The notes under the pieces were generated by a model. It was not told where the DNA came from, did no database searches, and was given only the letters and a program-made list of their open reading frames with translations. A program made the translations under genes and the position numbers. A stretch of DNA of 64,000 nucleotides from Variovorax paradoxus_P (lineage in GTDB: Bacteria > Pseudomonadota > Gammaproteobacteria > Burkholderiales > Burkholderiaceae_C). Location of the stretch: the NCBI RefSeq assembly GCF_050627025.1, contig NZ_CP192472.1; one strand, given 5' to 3'. Below are positions 47,453-55,326 of the stretch, piece after piece (the stretch's first letter is position 1; each line of letters starts with the position of its first letter).

Positions 47453-48454
47453 ATGGCTATCAAACTCGGTATCAACGGCTTCGGTCGCATCGGCCGCAAC
47501 GTGCTGCGCGCCGCGGTGCAGAACTTCAAGAACGACATCGAGATCGTCGCCATCAACGACCTGCTCGAGCCCGACTACCTGGCCTACATGCTCCAGTACG
47601 ACTCGGTGCACGGCCGCTTCAAGGGCGAAGTCACGGTTGAAGGCAACATGCTGATCGTCAACGGCAAGAAGATCCGCCTCACGCAAGAGCGCGACCCGTC
47701 GCAGCTGAAGTGGAACGAAGTCGGCGCCGACATCGTGCTTGAGTCGACCGGCCTCTTCCTCACCAAGGAAACCTGCCAGAAGCACCTCGACGCGGGCGCC
47801 AAGAAGGTGATCATGTCGGCTCCGTCGAAAGACGACACCCCCATGTTCGTCTACGGCGTGAACGACAAGAAGTACGCCGGCGAAGCCATTGTCAGCAACG
47901 CCAGCTGCACCACCAACTGCCTGGCGCCGCTCGCCAAGGTGCTGAACGACAAGTGGGGCATCAAGCGCGGCCTGATGACCACCGTGCACGCTGCCACCGC
48001 CACGCAGAAGACCGTCGACGGCCCGAGCAACAAGGACTGGCGCGGCGGCCGCGGCATTCTGGAAAACATCATTCCCTCGAGCACCGGCGCCGCCAAGGCA
48101 GTGGGCGTGGTGATTCCTGAGCTCAACAAGAAGCTCACCGGCATGAGCTTCCGCGTGCCGACCTCCGACGTGTCGGTGGTCGACCTCACGGTCGAGCTCG
48201 AGAAGGAAGCCACGTACAAGGAAATCTGCGCCGAGATGAAGTCGCAGAGCGAAGGCGCGCTCAAGGGCGTGCTGGGCTACACCGAAGACAAGGTGGTTGC
48301 CACCGACTTCCGCGGCGACCCGCGCACCTCGATCTTCGACGCAGAAGCCGGCATTGCGCTCGACGGCACCTTCGTGAAGCTCGTGAGCTGGTACGACAAC
48401 GAGTGGGGCTACTCGAACAAGTGCCTCGAAATGGTGAAGGTCGTCTCGAAGTAA
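47453..48454 (+). CDS. gap: Glyceraldehyde-3-phosphate dehydrogenase, type I
   Basis: Glycolytic/gluconeogenic enzyme of 333 residues. The NAD-binding start is MAIKLGINGFGRIGRN, the catalytic Cys is in SNASCTTNCLAPLAKVL, and the catalytic His is in TTVHAATATQKTVDG. The C-terminal WYDNEWGYSNK completes the signature. TAGGAGC lies ten bases before the ATG. The frame is open upstream into tkt, but this start matches the whole family. A terminator follows. Confidence 0.98.
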   Translation: MAIKLGINGFGRIGRNVLRAAVQNFKNDIEIVAINDLLEPDYLAYMLQYDSVHGRFKGEVTVEGNMLIVNGKKIRLTQERDPSQLKWNEVGADIVLESTGLFLTKETCQKHLDAGAKKVIMSAPSKDDTPMFVYGVNDKKYAGEAIVSNASCTTNCLAPLAKVLNDKWGIKRGLMTTVHAATATQKTVDGPSNKDWRGGRGILENIIPSSTGAAKAVGVVIPELNKKLTGMSFRVPTSDVSVVDLTVELEKEATYKEICAEMKSQSEGALKGVLGYTEDKVVATDFRGDPRTSIFDAEAGIALDGTFVKLVSWYDNEWGYSNKCLEMVKVVSK

Positions 48455-48474
48455 GGCTTCGTGGCTTCAATAAG

Positions 48475-48500
48475 AAAACGCCCCTCGGGGCGTTTTTTTA
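48475..48500 (+). terminator. Rho-independent terminator after gap
   Basis: AAAACGCCCC pairs with GGGGCGTTTT around TC and is followed by a seven-T run. It closes the tkt-gap unit before the convergent lipoprotein genes, and its A run may serve the minus strand too. Confidence 0.9.
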
Positions 48501-48523
48501 TGTCCGGTTTGCAGCGCGATCGT

Positions 48524-49123
48524 TCAACGCAGCTTCTCGTTCCGCCGGATTTCGCTGCTGAGCTGCGAGGTCATCTGCCTCGCCGCGCGTCGGGCGGCCA
48601 ACCCGTAGTCGCCATTGAACTCGCCGAAATCGGCCGTGCCGTTGCCCACCGCGCGTACGCGCGCGACCTCCGCGCCTGCGGCATTGCTCACCACGCAACT
48701 CACTTCAGCGGTGAACGACGTGGGCGGCCAGGTCACCCATGAAGACGAACTCGAATCGGTCTTGATCTGGGGCGTGAAAACCAGCGACACGCCCGCCGCT
48801 TCGTTGGCTTTTACGTCGCCCGCTGTGCGCAGCACGATCACGTCGCGGTACACGGCGCGCAGTGCATCGCGAACCGACTTTTCGAGATCGCGGTAGGGGT
48901 AGTAGCTCACGCGGTCGCCGGCGCCACCGGGGCTCGTCACCTGCACGTCGCGCTGGGCATCGGTCATCACGTAGGCGACCTTTTTCGGGACCAGGTGGGC
49001 CGTCGACCGTGGCGGCGCGGTCTCGGTGATCATGGTGATCGGATGGGAGCAGGCGGCGAGCAAGGCCGCGAACGCCCCGGCAGCGCACGCGCGTGCAGCC
49101 GAAGAAGAAAAAGCAGACGGCAT
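48524..49123 (-). CDS. Uncharacterised lipoprotein (second of a pair)
   Basis: Not recognised. The 199-residue protein has a lipoprotein signal (MPSAFSSSAARACAAGAFAALLAAC, lipobox LAAC, lipid Cys near residue 25). A mature domain alternates short strands and helices (KKVAYVMTD..., SVRDALRAVYRDVIVL, GVSLVFTPQIKT, TSFTAEVSCVV, VRAVGNG). The pattern resembles small periplasmic lipoproteins of the YajG/CsgG-like type, but this is only an impression. The ATG at 49123 was chosen because it gives a proper lipobox. It lies 19 bases after the next lipoprotein gene. Confidence 0.75.
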   Translation of the reverse strand: MPSAFSSSAARACAAGAFAALLAACSHPITMITETAPPRSTAHLVPKKVAYVMTDAQRDVQVTSPGGAGDRVSYYPYRDLEKSVRDALRAVYRDVIVLRTAGDVKANEAAGVSLVFTPQIKTDSSSSSWVTWPPTSFTAEVSCVVSNAAGAEVARVRAVGNGTADFGEFNGDYGLAARRAARQMTSQLSSEIRRNEKLR

Positions 49124-49142
49124 GGTGCGCCTCTCTTCGGCA

Positions 49143-49739
49143 CTACGGCGCAATGGCCGCGATGAATTGCGGGTCGGCATATACCTGCCGCAACAACGCG
49201 CGCACCAGCCTCGGGTAGGCGGCCTGCCCGGCGGGCACGGCCACGATGTTCGCGTAGCTCGAATCGAAGGCAATTTCGCCGCGGTAAGTTTTACGCAGCC
49301 GCTGCGCGGCGGCGCGTGTGACCACCACCTCTACGTCCATGCGGCCTGTTCCGTTGATCACGCCAAGGTCAAGTTCATTGGCCAGGATTCGCGCCGCGAT
49401 GCGGGTCGGAGCCTTGGGGTCGTAGGCCGATATCTCGCCCAGGTCGCGCACCAGCGCGTCTTCCAGGTATTGCGCGAAGGTGCCGCTGGGTGAAAGCAGT
49501 CTCGCGCGGCGCAGGCTCAGGCTGTTGATGTTGTCGCTGGGGTCGGTCGGCTGCACTTTCGCCACGGCCACCATGCCGGGGCGTGTGGCTTCGAGCCGGT
49601 CGAGCGCCTCGTAGTCGGCTGCATAGGGCGGCGCGGCGAGTTGCGCGCAACCGGCCAGCAGCACGCCCGTGGCTATTGCACCGAGCCCGGGGGTGAAAGC
49701 GCGCAAGCGCCAGCCGCGCGGCCTGAAGAAGATCGCCAT
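49143..49739 (-). CDS. Uncharacterised lipoprotein (first of a pair)
   Basis: Not recognised. A 198-residue protein with a basic N-terminus, hydrophobic helix and lipobox LLAGC (lipid Cys near residue 31). The mature alternating strand/helix domain looks similar in layout to its downstream neighbour (TFAQYLEDALVRDLGEISAYD, IAARILANELDLGV, MDVEVVVTRA, PRLVRALLRQVYAD). The ATG at 49739 with GAGGAGGG upstream was preferred to an upstream frame extension. The two genes form a small operon of their own. Confidence 0.75.
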   Translation of the reverse strand: MAIFFRPRGWRLRAFTPGLGAIATGVLLAGCAQLAAPPYAADYEALDRLEATRPGMVAVAKVQPTDPSDNINSLSLRRARLLSPSGTFAQYLEDALVRDLGEISAYDPKAPTRIAARILANELDLGVINGTGRMDVEVVVTRAAAQRLRKTYRGEIAFDSSYANIVAVPAGQAAYPRLVRALLRQVYADPQFIAAIAP

Positions 49740-49823
49740 GCAGTGAATCCCTCCTCGGGGTGCTGATCCCGGCGCGAGGGTAGCAGGCATTGCCCCGCGC
49801 GCGAAGGGCTGCGGCCGGGCCTC

Positions 49824-50132
49824 TCAGGCCGGTTCGAGCACGTGGATCAGCTTGCTCTCGACCAGCGCCTTGGTCTTCTCGCCATGGGCTTTCATGTGCG
49901 GAGCAACGGCGTGCGCCTGCAGGTGGGCCAGGGTTTCCCACTTTTCGATCACCACGAAAGTGTCGGGCCCGAAACTGGCTTTCGATGTCGGCACGCCTTG
50001 CGCATCGACGGTGGCGCCGTATTCGATGCAACCTTCTTCGGCCAGCACGGCCGCGCGGTTGGCCGCAAAGGCTTCGAGCAACTGGGCGCGCTGGCCAGGC
50101 TTGGCGGTAATGACAGCGACTACGTGGATCAT
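49824..50132 (-). CDS. Antibiotic biosynthesis monooxygenase (ABM) domain protein
   Basis: A 102-residue ferredoxin-like ABM-fold protein, probably a YgiN-type quinol monooxygenase. It shows MIHVVAVITAKPGQRAQLLEAF, the EEGCIEYGATVD segment, FVVIEKWETLAHLQAHAVAPH and a terminal VLEPA. No cofactor motif is expected in this family. It is divergent from the Nramp gene. Substrate unknown. Confidence 0.85.
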   Translation of the reverse strand: MIHVVAVITAKPGQRAQLLEAFAANRAAVLAEEGCIEYGATVDAQGVPTSKASFGPDTFVVIEKWETLAHLQAHAVAPHMKAHGEKTKALVESKLIHVLEPA

Positions 50133-50224
50133 TGGAATGAGCTCCGGTGTTGTGACGGTGATGGAATGGCGAGCGTCGAATCTAAAAGATCCGATGCTTT
50201 GGTGTCGGTCCCGCGCGAGACCCG

Positions 50225-51577
50225 ATGCGCCCCCCTATCATCGCGCGCATGTTCTTTCCCCTGCCCCGCACCGCCACTGCACCTTTCTGCCCTTCCGAAG
50301 TCAAAGGCAGCGTGGCGGTCCCGCAGGACCTGCCGTTCGGCAAGAAGCTGCTGCGCTACACAGGCCCCGGGCTGCTGGTGTCGGTCGGCTACATGGACCC
50401 GGGCAACTGGGCCACCGACATCGAGGCGGGCTCGCGCTTTGGCTACGGCTTGCTCTTCGTTGTGCTGCTCGCGAGCCTGGCGGCCATGCTGCTGCAAACG
50501 CTGTGCGTGCGGCTCGGCCTGGTGGCGCAGAAAGACCTTGCGCGGGCTTGCCGCGAACATTACTCGCCGCGCATCAGCCGTTTTCTTTGGCTGGGCGCGG
50601 AGCTCTCCATCGTCGCGTGCGACCTGGCCGAAGCGCTGGGCAGTGCGCTCGCATTGCATCTGCTGTTCGGCGTGTCGATTCCGGTCGGCATTGCGATCAC
50701 GGCGTTCGACACGCTGCTTGTGCTGGGGTTGCAGGGCGCCGGCTTCCGGCGCGTCGAAGCCATCGTGCTTGGGCTGGTGGGCACCATCGCAGGCTGTTTC
50801 GTGGTGGAGCTTGCGATGTCGCAGCCCAACTGGTTCGGCGTGGCAATGGGCTTTGCGCCGAGCTTCGAGCGGCTGCAGCAGCCCGGTGCGCTGTACCTTG
50901 CAATCGGCGTGGTCGGCGCCACGGTCATGCCGCACAACCTGTACCTGCATTCGTCCATCGTGCAGACCCGCCTTGTCGCCAACAGCGATGCGGCGAGACG
51001 CGAGGCGGTGCGGTTCTGCACCTTCGATGCGGTGTTTTCGCTTTCACTTGCGCTGCTGATCAATGCAGCCATCATGGTGCTTGCGGCCAGCGCCTTTCAC
51101 AGCACGGGCCATGTGGAGGTAACGGAGATCGACGAGGCCTACCGGCTCATCGAACCCATCGTGGGCAGTACGCTTGCGGCCACGCTGTTCGGCGTTGCGC
51201 TGCTGGCTTCGGGCCAGAGCTCGACTTTCACCGGCACCATTGCGGGCCAGATCATCATGGAAGGTTTTCTGGACCTGAAGATTCCCTGCTGGCAGCGCCG
51301 CCTCATTACGCGTGCGCTCGCCCTGGGCCCTGCGTTCCTGGGCGTCTGGTGGTTTGGCGACGGCGGCGTGGGCAAGATGCTCGTGCTGAGCCAGGTGGTA
51401 CTCAGCTTTCAGCTGCCGTTCGCAATGTGGCCGCTGATCCGCTTCACGAGCAGCCGTGCGCTGATGGGCGCCTTCGCCAATGGCACGGTCATCAAGCTGC
51501 TGGCGTGGGGGTTGTTCGGCGTGATCAGCGCGGCCAACGTGTGGCTCGTGGCCTCCACGATTCGCGCCGGTTTGTAG
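50225..51577 (+). CDS. mntH: Nramp family divalent metal transporter (MntH-like)
   Basis: Proton-coupled Mn2+/Fe2+ importer of about 450 residues with 11 predicted membrane segments. The metal-binding motif DPGN is at residues 58-61 (GYMDPGNWATDIEAG) and the second motif MPHNLYLHSS near 236. The family signature GQSSTFTGTIAGQIIMEGF is also present. The ATG at 50225 gives an extended N-terminus; an ATG at 50249 is possible. No MntR or Fur box was searched. It complements the exporter at 13.1 kb. Confidence 0.92.
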   Translation: MRPPIIARMFFPLPRTATAPFCPSEVKGSVAVPQDLPFGKKLLRYTGPGLLVSVGYMDPGNWATDIEAGSRFGYGLLFVVLLASLAAMLLQTLCVRLGLVAQKDLARACREHYSPRISRFLWLGAELSIVACDLAEALGSALALHLLFGVSIPVGIAITAFDTLLVLGLQGAGFRRVEAIVLGLVGTIAGCFVVELAMSQPNWFGVAMGFAPSFERLQQPGALYLAIGVVGATVMPHNLYLHSSIVQTRLVANSDAARREAVRFCTFDAVFSLSLALLINAAIMVLAASAFHSTGHVEVTEIDEAYRLIEPIVGSTLAATLFGVALLASGQSSTFTGTIAGQIIMEGFLDLKIPCWQRRLITRALALGPAFLGVWWFGDGGVGKMLVLSQVVLSFQLPFAMWPLIRFTSSRALMGAFANGTVIKLLAWGLFGVISAANVWLVASTIRAGL

Positions 51578-51612
51578 AAGGGCTCGCCGGCACCCGGCCG
51601 GAAGGCCGCGCC

Positions 51613-51951
51613 TCAGCGGTCCGCCGCGTCTTTCCAGAGGTGCACCAGCGCCTCCGGTGCATCGCTCTCGGGCACCTCGAAGCTGACTGAACCCGCATGC
51701 GTGGTGGCGCTTTCCACAACCACTTCCACGCGGTAGAAGCGCTGGTCGCCGCCCGGCGAACCGGGTCCGTCGCGCTGCCCCGCGTGTGGCGCGGCGCTTT
51801 GCAGGGCCTCGCCGATCTGCTGGCGCAGTTCTTTGCTGCAGTTGCCCAATTGATAGCTGCGCGGCCGCGAAAGGCCCGGCAGGTAGGCGACGCCGCCTTC
51901 GCGCGTGACCCGCACGACCGAAGCCTGGTCCAGAGGCGGAAGCTGAATCAT
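51613..51951 (-). CDS. Emfourin-like protealysin inhibitor
   Basis: A 112-residue protein resembling emfourin, the proteinaceous inhibitor encoded beside protealysin. It shows VRVTREGGVAYLPGLSRPR, CSKELRQQIGEAL, the central FYRVEVVVE strand and a final PEALVHLWKDA helix. It is translated from an ATGA overlap with the M4 protease gene, as in the known protealysin operons. The assignment comes from size, pattern and this linkage. It has no signal peptide, matching a cytoplasmic partner. Confidence 0.85.
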   Translation of the reverse strand: MIQLPPLDQASVVRVTREGGVAYLPGLSRPRSYQLGNCSKELRQQIGEALQSAAPHAGQRDGPGSPGGDQRFYRVEVVVESATTHAGSVSFEVPESDAPEALVHLWKDAADR

Positions 51952-53018
51952 GATGGTGTGACCCCCACGGTGTTCCATGCGGCGCCAACGGCCTTGTGCG
52001 CCGCGCTGCCGGCGCCGAAGCGCTTGGCCGCATTCTCCACGCTCAGTTGCGCAAAGGCCAGAAAGTCGGCGTCCTGGCGCAGCCGCCGGTCGCACACGGT
52101 GTCGTACCAGACGCGGCCGGCCGTCTCCCATGCCGGGCCTTGAATGGCTGTGGCGGCAAGGTAGAAGGCGCGGTTCGGAATGCCGGAATTGATGTGCACG
52201 CCGCCATTGTCCTGCCGCGTCACGACCAGGTCTTTCATGTGGGCAGGCTGCGGGTCTTTGCCAAGCACCGGGTCGTCATAAGCGGTGCCCGGCTCGGCCA
52301 TCGAGCGCAGTGCGCGCGCCTCCACCCTGGCGGTAAAAAGCCCCGCGCCGATGAGCCAGTCGGCCTGCTGCGCCGTCTGCTTCAGCAAGTGCTGCTTCAC
52401 CAGCACGCCGAACACGTCGCAGATCGATTCGTTCAGCGCGCCCGACTGCCCCTGATACACCAGGCCAGACTCGTGGTCGATGACGCCGTGCGTCAGCTCG
52501 TGGCCAATGATGTCCACAGCGATGGTGAAGCGGTTCATCACCTCACCGTCGCCATCGCCGAACACCATCTGCTTGCCGTTCCAGAAGGCGTTGTCATAGT
52601 CGTTGCTGTAGTGCACGCTGCCCGTCAGCGGCATGCCGGCCCCGTCGATCGAATCGCGCTCGTAGATGTCATGGTAGAGCCGGTAGGTGGCACCCAGGTA
52701 GTCGTAGGCCTCGTCGGCCGCAATGTCGTTGACGGGTGCCTGCCCTTCGGCGCGCACCAGCTTGCCGGGCAGGTTCATGGTGTGCTCGGCATCGTGAATT
52801 GCGCGCTGCGGCGAGTTGCGCCGCACATAGGCCGGCGGGCGGCCCGAAGACACGCCATGCGCGGCCACCGCCTCGCGAAGGCCGCGGTGCTCGCGGTCGA
52901 TCATCAGCGTCTGTGCCGCCCGCGCGCTGGCATGGGCGCTCGCCCGCTCCGCCAGCCGGTCGAGCAGATACGGCGGTACGAAACCAGGCGGCAAAAGATG
53001 CGGCGACTGAAGCGGCAT
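51948..53018 (-). CDS. Protealysin-like M4 metalloprotease
   Basis: Thermolysin-family zinc protease of 356 residues. A short protealysin-type propeptide (about 1-50; PPGFVPPYLLDRLAERA) replaces the long propeptide and signal peptide of secreted thermolysins, suggesting cytoplasmic synthesis. The zinc site is HELTH (173-177) plus Glu197 in GALNESICDVFG. The C-terminal half has the NGGVHINSGIPNRAFYLAA stretch with the late catalytic region. The ATG at 53018 has GGGGAG upstream; a GTG at 53087 is rejected. It is coupled to the inhibitor gene. Confidence 0.92.
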   Translation of the reverse strand: MPLQSPHLLPPGFVPPYLLDRLAERASAHASARAAQTLMIDREHRGLREAVAAHGVSSGRPPAYVRRNSPQRAIHDAEHTMNLPGKLVRAEGQAPVNDIAADEAYDYLGATYRLYHDIYERDSIDGAGMPLTGSVHYSNDYDNAFWNGKQMVFGDGDGEVMNRFTIAVDIIGHELTHGVIDHESGLVYQGQSGALNESICDVFGVLVKQHLLKQTAQQADWLIGAGLFTARVEARALRSMAEPGTAYDDPVLGKDPQPAHMKDLVVTRQDNGGVHINSGIPNRAFYLAATAIQGPAWETAGRVWYDTVCDRRLRQDADFLAFAQLSVENAAKRFGAGSAAHKAVGAAWNTVGVTPS

Positions 53019-53165
53019 TGAACAACTCCCCTGCGCAGTTGAAGGCAACAAAAAAGAAGGTATCAGAAGCTGCAAAACATGGATCACTCCGTTACTTCTC
53101 GTGTCACGGAAGCCCGCGCTTCAGGCCATACGATTGCTAGCTCCAGATCTACTGCCGCCTTGTCC

Positions 53166-53456
53166 ATGTTCATCGTCACTCTCACCTACATTCGTCCGCT
53201 TGAAGAGCTCGATGCATTGATGGATGGGCACATGACCTGGCTACGAAAGCACTACGCAAGCGGCCTCTTCGTGGCCTCGGGTCGCCAGGTGCCGCGCAAG
53301 GGCGGCGTGATCCTCGCGCGTTCGGGTGACCGGGCCGCGCTCGACGCGGTGCTGGCGCGCGACCCGTTCGTTCAAAGCGGCGTGGCAAGCACGCACGTGA
53401 TCGAGTTCGTGCCCAGCATGACCGCGCCGGCGGTCGAGCTGCTTAAGACTTTTTGA
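53166..53456 (+). CDS. YciI family protein
   Basis: A 96-residue ferredoxin-like YciI protein (MFIVTLTYIRPLEELDALMDGHMTWL, GLFVASGRQVPRKGGVIL, DPFVQSGVASTHVIEF). It keeps the conserved His of the HMTWLRKHY stretch. The family is enzymatically poorly defined. The start gives the normal family length; an upstream in-frame ATG at 53079 would add 29 unlike residues. Confidence 0.85.
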   Translation: MFIVTLTYIRPLEELDALMDGHMTWLRKHYASGLFVASGRQVPRKGGVILARSGDRAALDAVLARDPFVQSGVASTHVIEFVPSMTAPAVELLKTF

Positions 53457-53482
53457 TTCGTCGCCGGGCAGCTCGCCCGTCT

Positions 53483-54568
53483 TCAGGCCTTCGGCTTTTC
53501 TTCGCGTCCGCCCGGGTGCCGCGCAAAACGCGCCGCATCGCGGTCATGCACCGGCGCCGGATCGGCCCAGGGCCAGCCACCAAATTGTGTGCGGCGGTAG
53601 TCCGCGAGGGTCTGGCTGATCTCTGCCTGCGTGTTCATCACGAACGGGCCGTATTGCACCACCGGCTCCGCGATGGGACGGCCTTGCAGCAGCAGGAATT
53701 CGCTCGCTTCGCCGTTGCCGTTGACCAGCTCCACCGCCGCATCGGCGCGCAACTCGATGGCGGCCGGGCCTTCGATGCGCTGTCCCGCAATGTGCGCTAC
53801 GGCACCCTTGAAGAAGTACAGCATGCGACGCGTGCCCTCGCCCGCCGCGGCGGGGAGCGTCCACTGCGCACCGGGCGTCATTTTCAACGTCCAGATCGCG
53901 ACGTCGGCGCTGGCTTGCGCGGCCCATGAATCGGGCGGCGGTGCAAGCGGTGCGATTGGCTCTGGTGCGTTGCCGTTGCCCGCCGCATCGCCGAAGCGGC
54001 CTGCTATCACGGCAACCTCTGTGCGGCCGCCCTTCGCGTCGTCGGACGAGAAGCGTGGAATCGCTTCCGACCAGAACATCGTGAAGTGCGGCTCGGCCAT
54101 CTTGCTCCTGGCCGGCAGGTTGAGCCAGATCTGGAACAGCTCCAGCGGGTTCGGCGCGTTCGCGTCGAGCAGCGGAAACATCTCCGAATGCACGATGCCC
54201 TTGCCGGCCGTGAGCCACTGCACGTCGCCGCCGCCAAAGCGCGCGGTAGCGCCCAGCGAATCGGAATGGTCGACCAGCCCCTTGCGCACGATCGTCACCG
54301 TCTCGAAGCCGCGATGCGGATGCGATGGAAAGCCCGGCACCGTTTCGCCGTGGTACATGCTCCAGCCGTCCTTGCGGCTGAAGTCCTGGCCGATCTGGCG
54401 GCCCGCCAGCGCAGCCTCGGGCCCCATCTGCGCGTTGGCCTTGGGATAGGCGTCGTCGTGATAGACGCAAAACAAGAACGGATCGATCGTCTGCCACGGA
54501 AAGCCGAGCGCGCTCACCTGCAGCACAGGGCTGCGGCCTTCTTCATTGCTGTTGTTGTTGCTGGACAC
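53483..54568 (-). CDS. Pirin family protein (long form)
   Basis: Bicupin pirin of 361 residues. The N-terminal cupin carries the metal set in PSHPHRGFETVTIVRKG and GKGIVHSEMF (two His, one His, one Glu). The C-terminal cupin domain is at about 210-330, with LFQIWLNLP between. The start is a GTG at 54568 with AGGAAT six bases upstream; an ATG at 54700 would add 44 residues of unlike sequence. Pirins act as quercetin-2,3-dioxygenases or redox-linked regulators. It is the first of two pirins in the window. Confidence 0.88.
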   Translation of the reverse strand: MSSNNNSNEEGRSPVLQVSALGFPWQTIDPFLFCVYHDDAYPKANAQMGPEAALAGRQIGQDFSRKDGWSMYHGETVPGFPSHPHRGFETVTIVRKGLVDHSDSLGATARFGGGDVQWLTAGKGIVHSEMFPLLDANAPNPLELFQIWLNLPARSKMAEPHFTMFWSEAIPRFSSDDAKGGRTEVAVIAGRFGDAAGNGNAPEPIAPLAPPPDSWAAQASADVAIWTLKMTPGAQWTLPAAAGEGTRRMLYFFKGAVAHIAGQRIEGPAAIELRADAAVELVNGNGEASEFLLLQGRPIAEPVVQYGPFVMNTQAEISQTLADYRRTQFGGWPWADPAPVHDRDAARFARHPGGREEKPKA

Positions 54569-54728
54569 CTCGATATTCCTTTGCGTTGATTGCGCCGCCG
54601 GACTCACGGCGACATTGTTCTTCGGAATATCGGGGCGAACGTGCTTCAAGGAAGGTGCCTTCCGTGCAACAGTGAAGAGCGCATATGGAACGATGGGCAT
54701 CGTTCTGGTTCTCTTTGGCGGCGCGGAA

Positions 54729-55151
54729 TCACGGATTCTGATGCGAGACTTCGGCGTTCGGGTCCATGTAGCTCAGTTCCCACAGATGGCCGTCGAGGTC
54801 CTGGAAGCCGTGGCCGTACATGAAGCCGTAGTCTTGCGGCGCGCGCGGCACCGTGCCGCCCGCGGCCACCGCCTTGGCCACCAACTCGTCGACCTCTGCG
54901 CGGCTCTCGCACGAAAGGCACAGCAGCACTTCGGTGCTCTTGCTCGTGTCCGTGAGGCTCTTGTCCGTAAAGGTCTTGAAGAAGTCTTCGACCAGCAGCA
55001 TCGCGTGGATGCTGCCTTCGTTAATCACCATGCACGCGGCGTTGGCGTCGGTGAATTGTTCGTTGAAGGTGTAGCCCAGCGCGGCAAAGAACGCCTTCGA
55101 TTTTTCCAGGTTCTTGACGGGGAGGTTCACGAAGATCTGCTTGGTGGCCAT
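54729..55151 (-). CDS. VOC-family (glyoxalase-like) protein
   Basis: A 140-residue vicinal-oxygen-chelate protein with paired beta-alpha-beta-beta-beta modules: IFVNLPVKNLEKSKAFFAALGYTFNEQF in the first half and the YGFMYGHGFQDLDGHLWELSYMD metal-site end of the second. It resembles the glyoxalase/bleomycin-resistance-like extradiol group; substrate unknown. The ATG at 55151 was chosen. Its upstream region on the minus strand carries two near-identical 15-base repeats. Confidence 0.88.
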   Translation of the reverse strand: MATKQIFVNLPVKNLEKSKAFFAALGYTFNEQFTDANAACMVINEGSIHAMLLVEDFFKTFTDKSLTDTSKSTEVLLCLSCESRAEVDELVAKAVAAGGTVPRAPQDYGFMYGHGFQDLDGHLWELSYMDPNAEVSHQNP

Positions 55152-55203
55152 GGTTGTCTTCCTATGTCGATGAAGAGTGGATCGGATGTTTGCCGACGTG
55201 TTG

Positions 55204-55250
55204 TGTACGCCGTCCACAAAAGATATCAAAGAAAATGTACGGCGTCCACA
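55204..55250. promoter_or_regulatory. Tandem 15-base repeats, probable regulator sites
   Basis: TGTACGCCGTCCACA (55204-55218) recurs as TGTACGGCGTCCACA (55236-55250), with 14 of 15 bases the same. The starts are 32 bases apart, about three helical turns, so both face the same side. They lie upstream of the VOC gene on the minus strand and of the CYTH-CHAD gene on the plus strand. On the minus strand a TTGATA and a TACACA 16 bases apart overlap them. Confidence 0.5.
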
Positions 55251-55326
55251 TATTTTTTCGGCGCGAGGTTTTTGTGGCCTTTGGCGCCCAACCCGGGGTG
55301 GCGCGGCACGCAAAAGAGCGGGCATC

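Noticed and set aside
50249..50251. Alternative start for the Nramp gene
   Set aside because: Neither this ATG nor the one at 50225 has a clear ribosome binding site, so the longer form was kept and the doubt noted.
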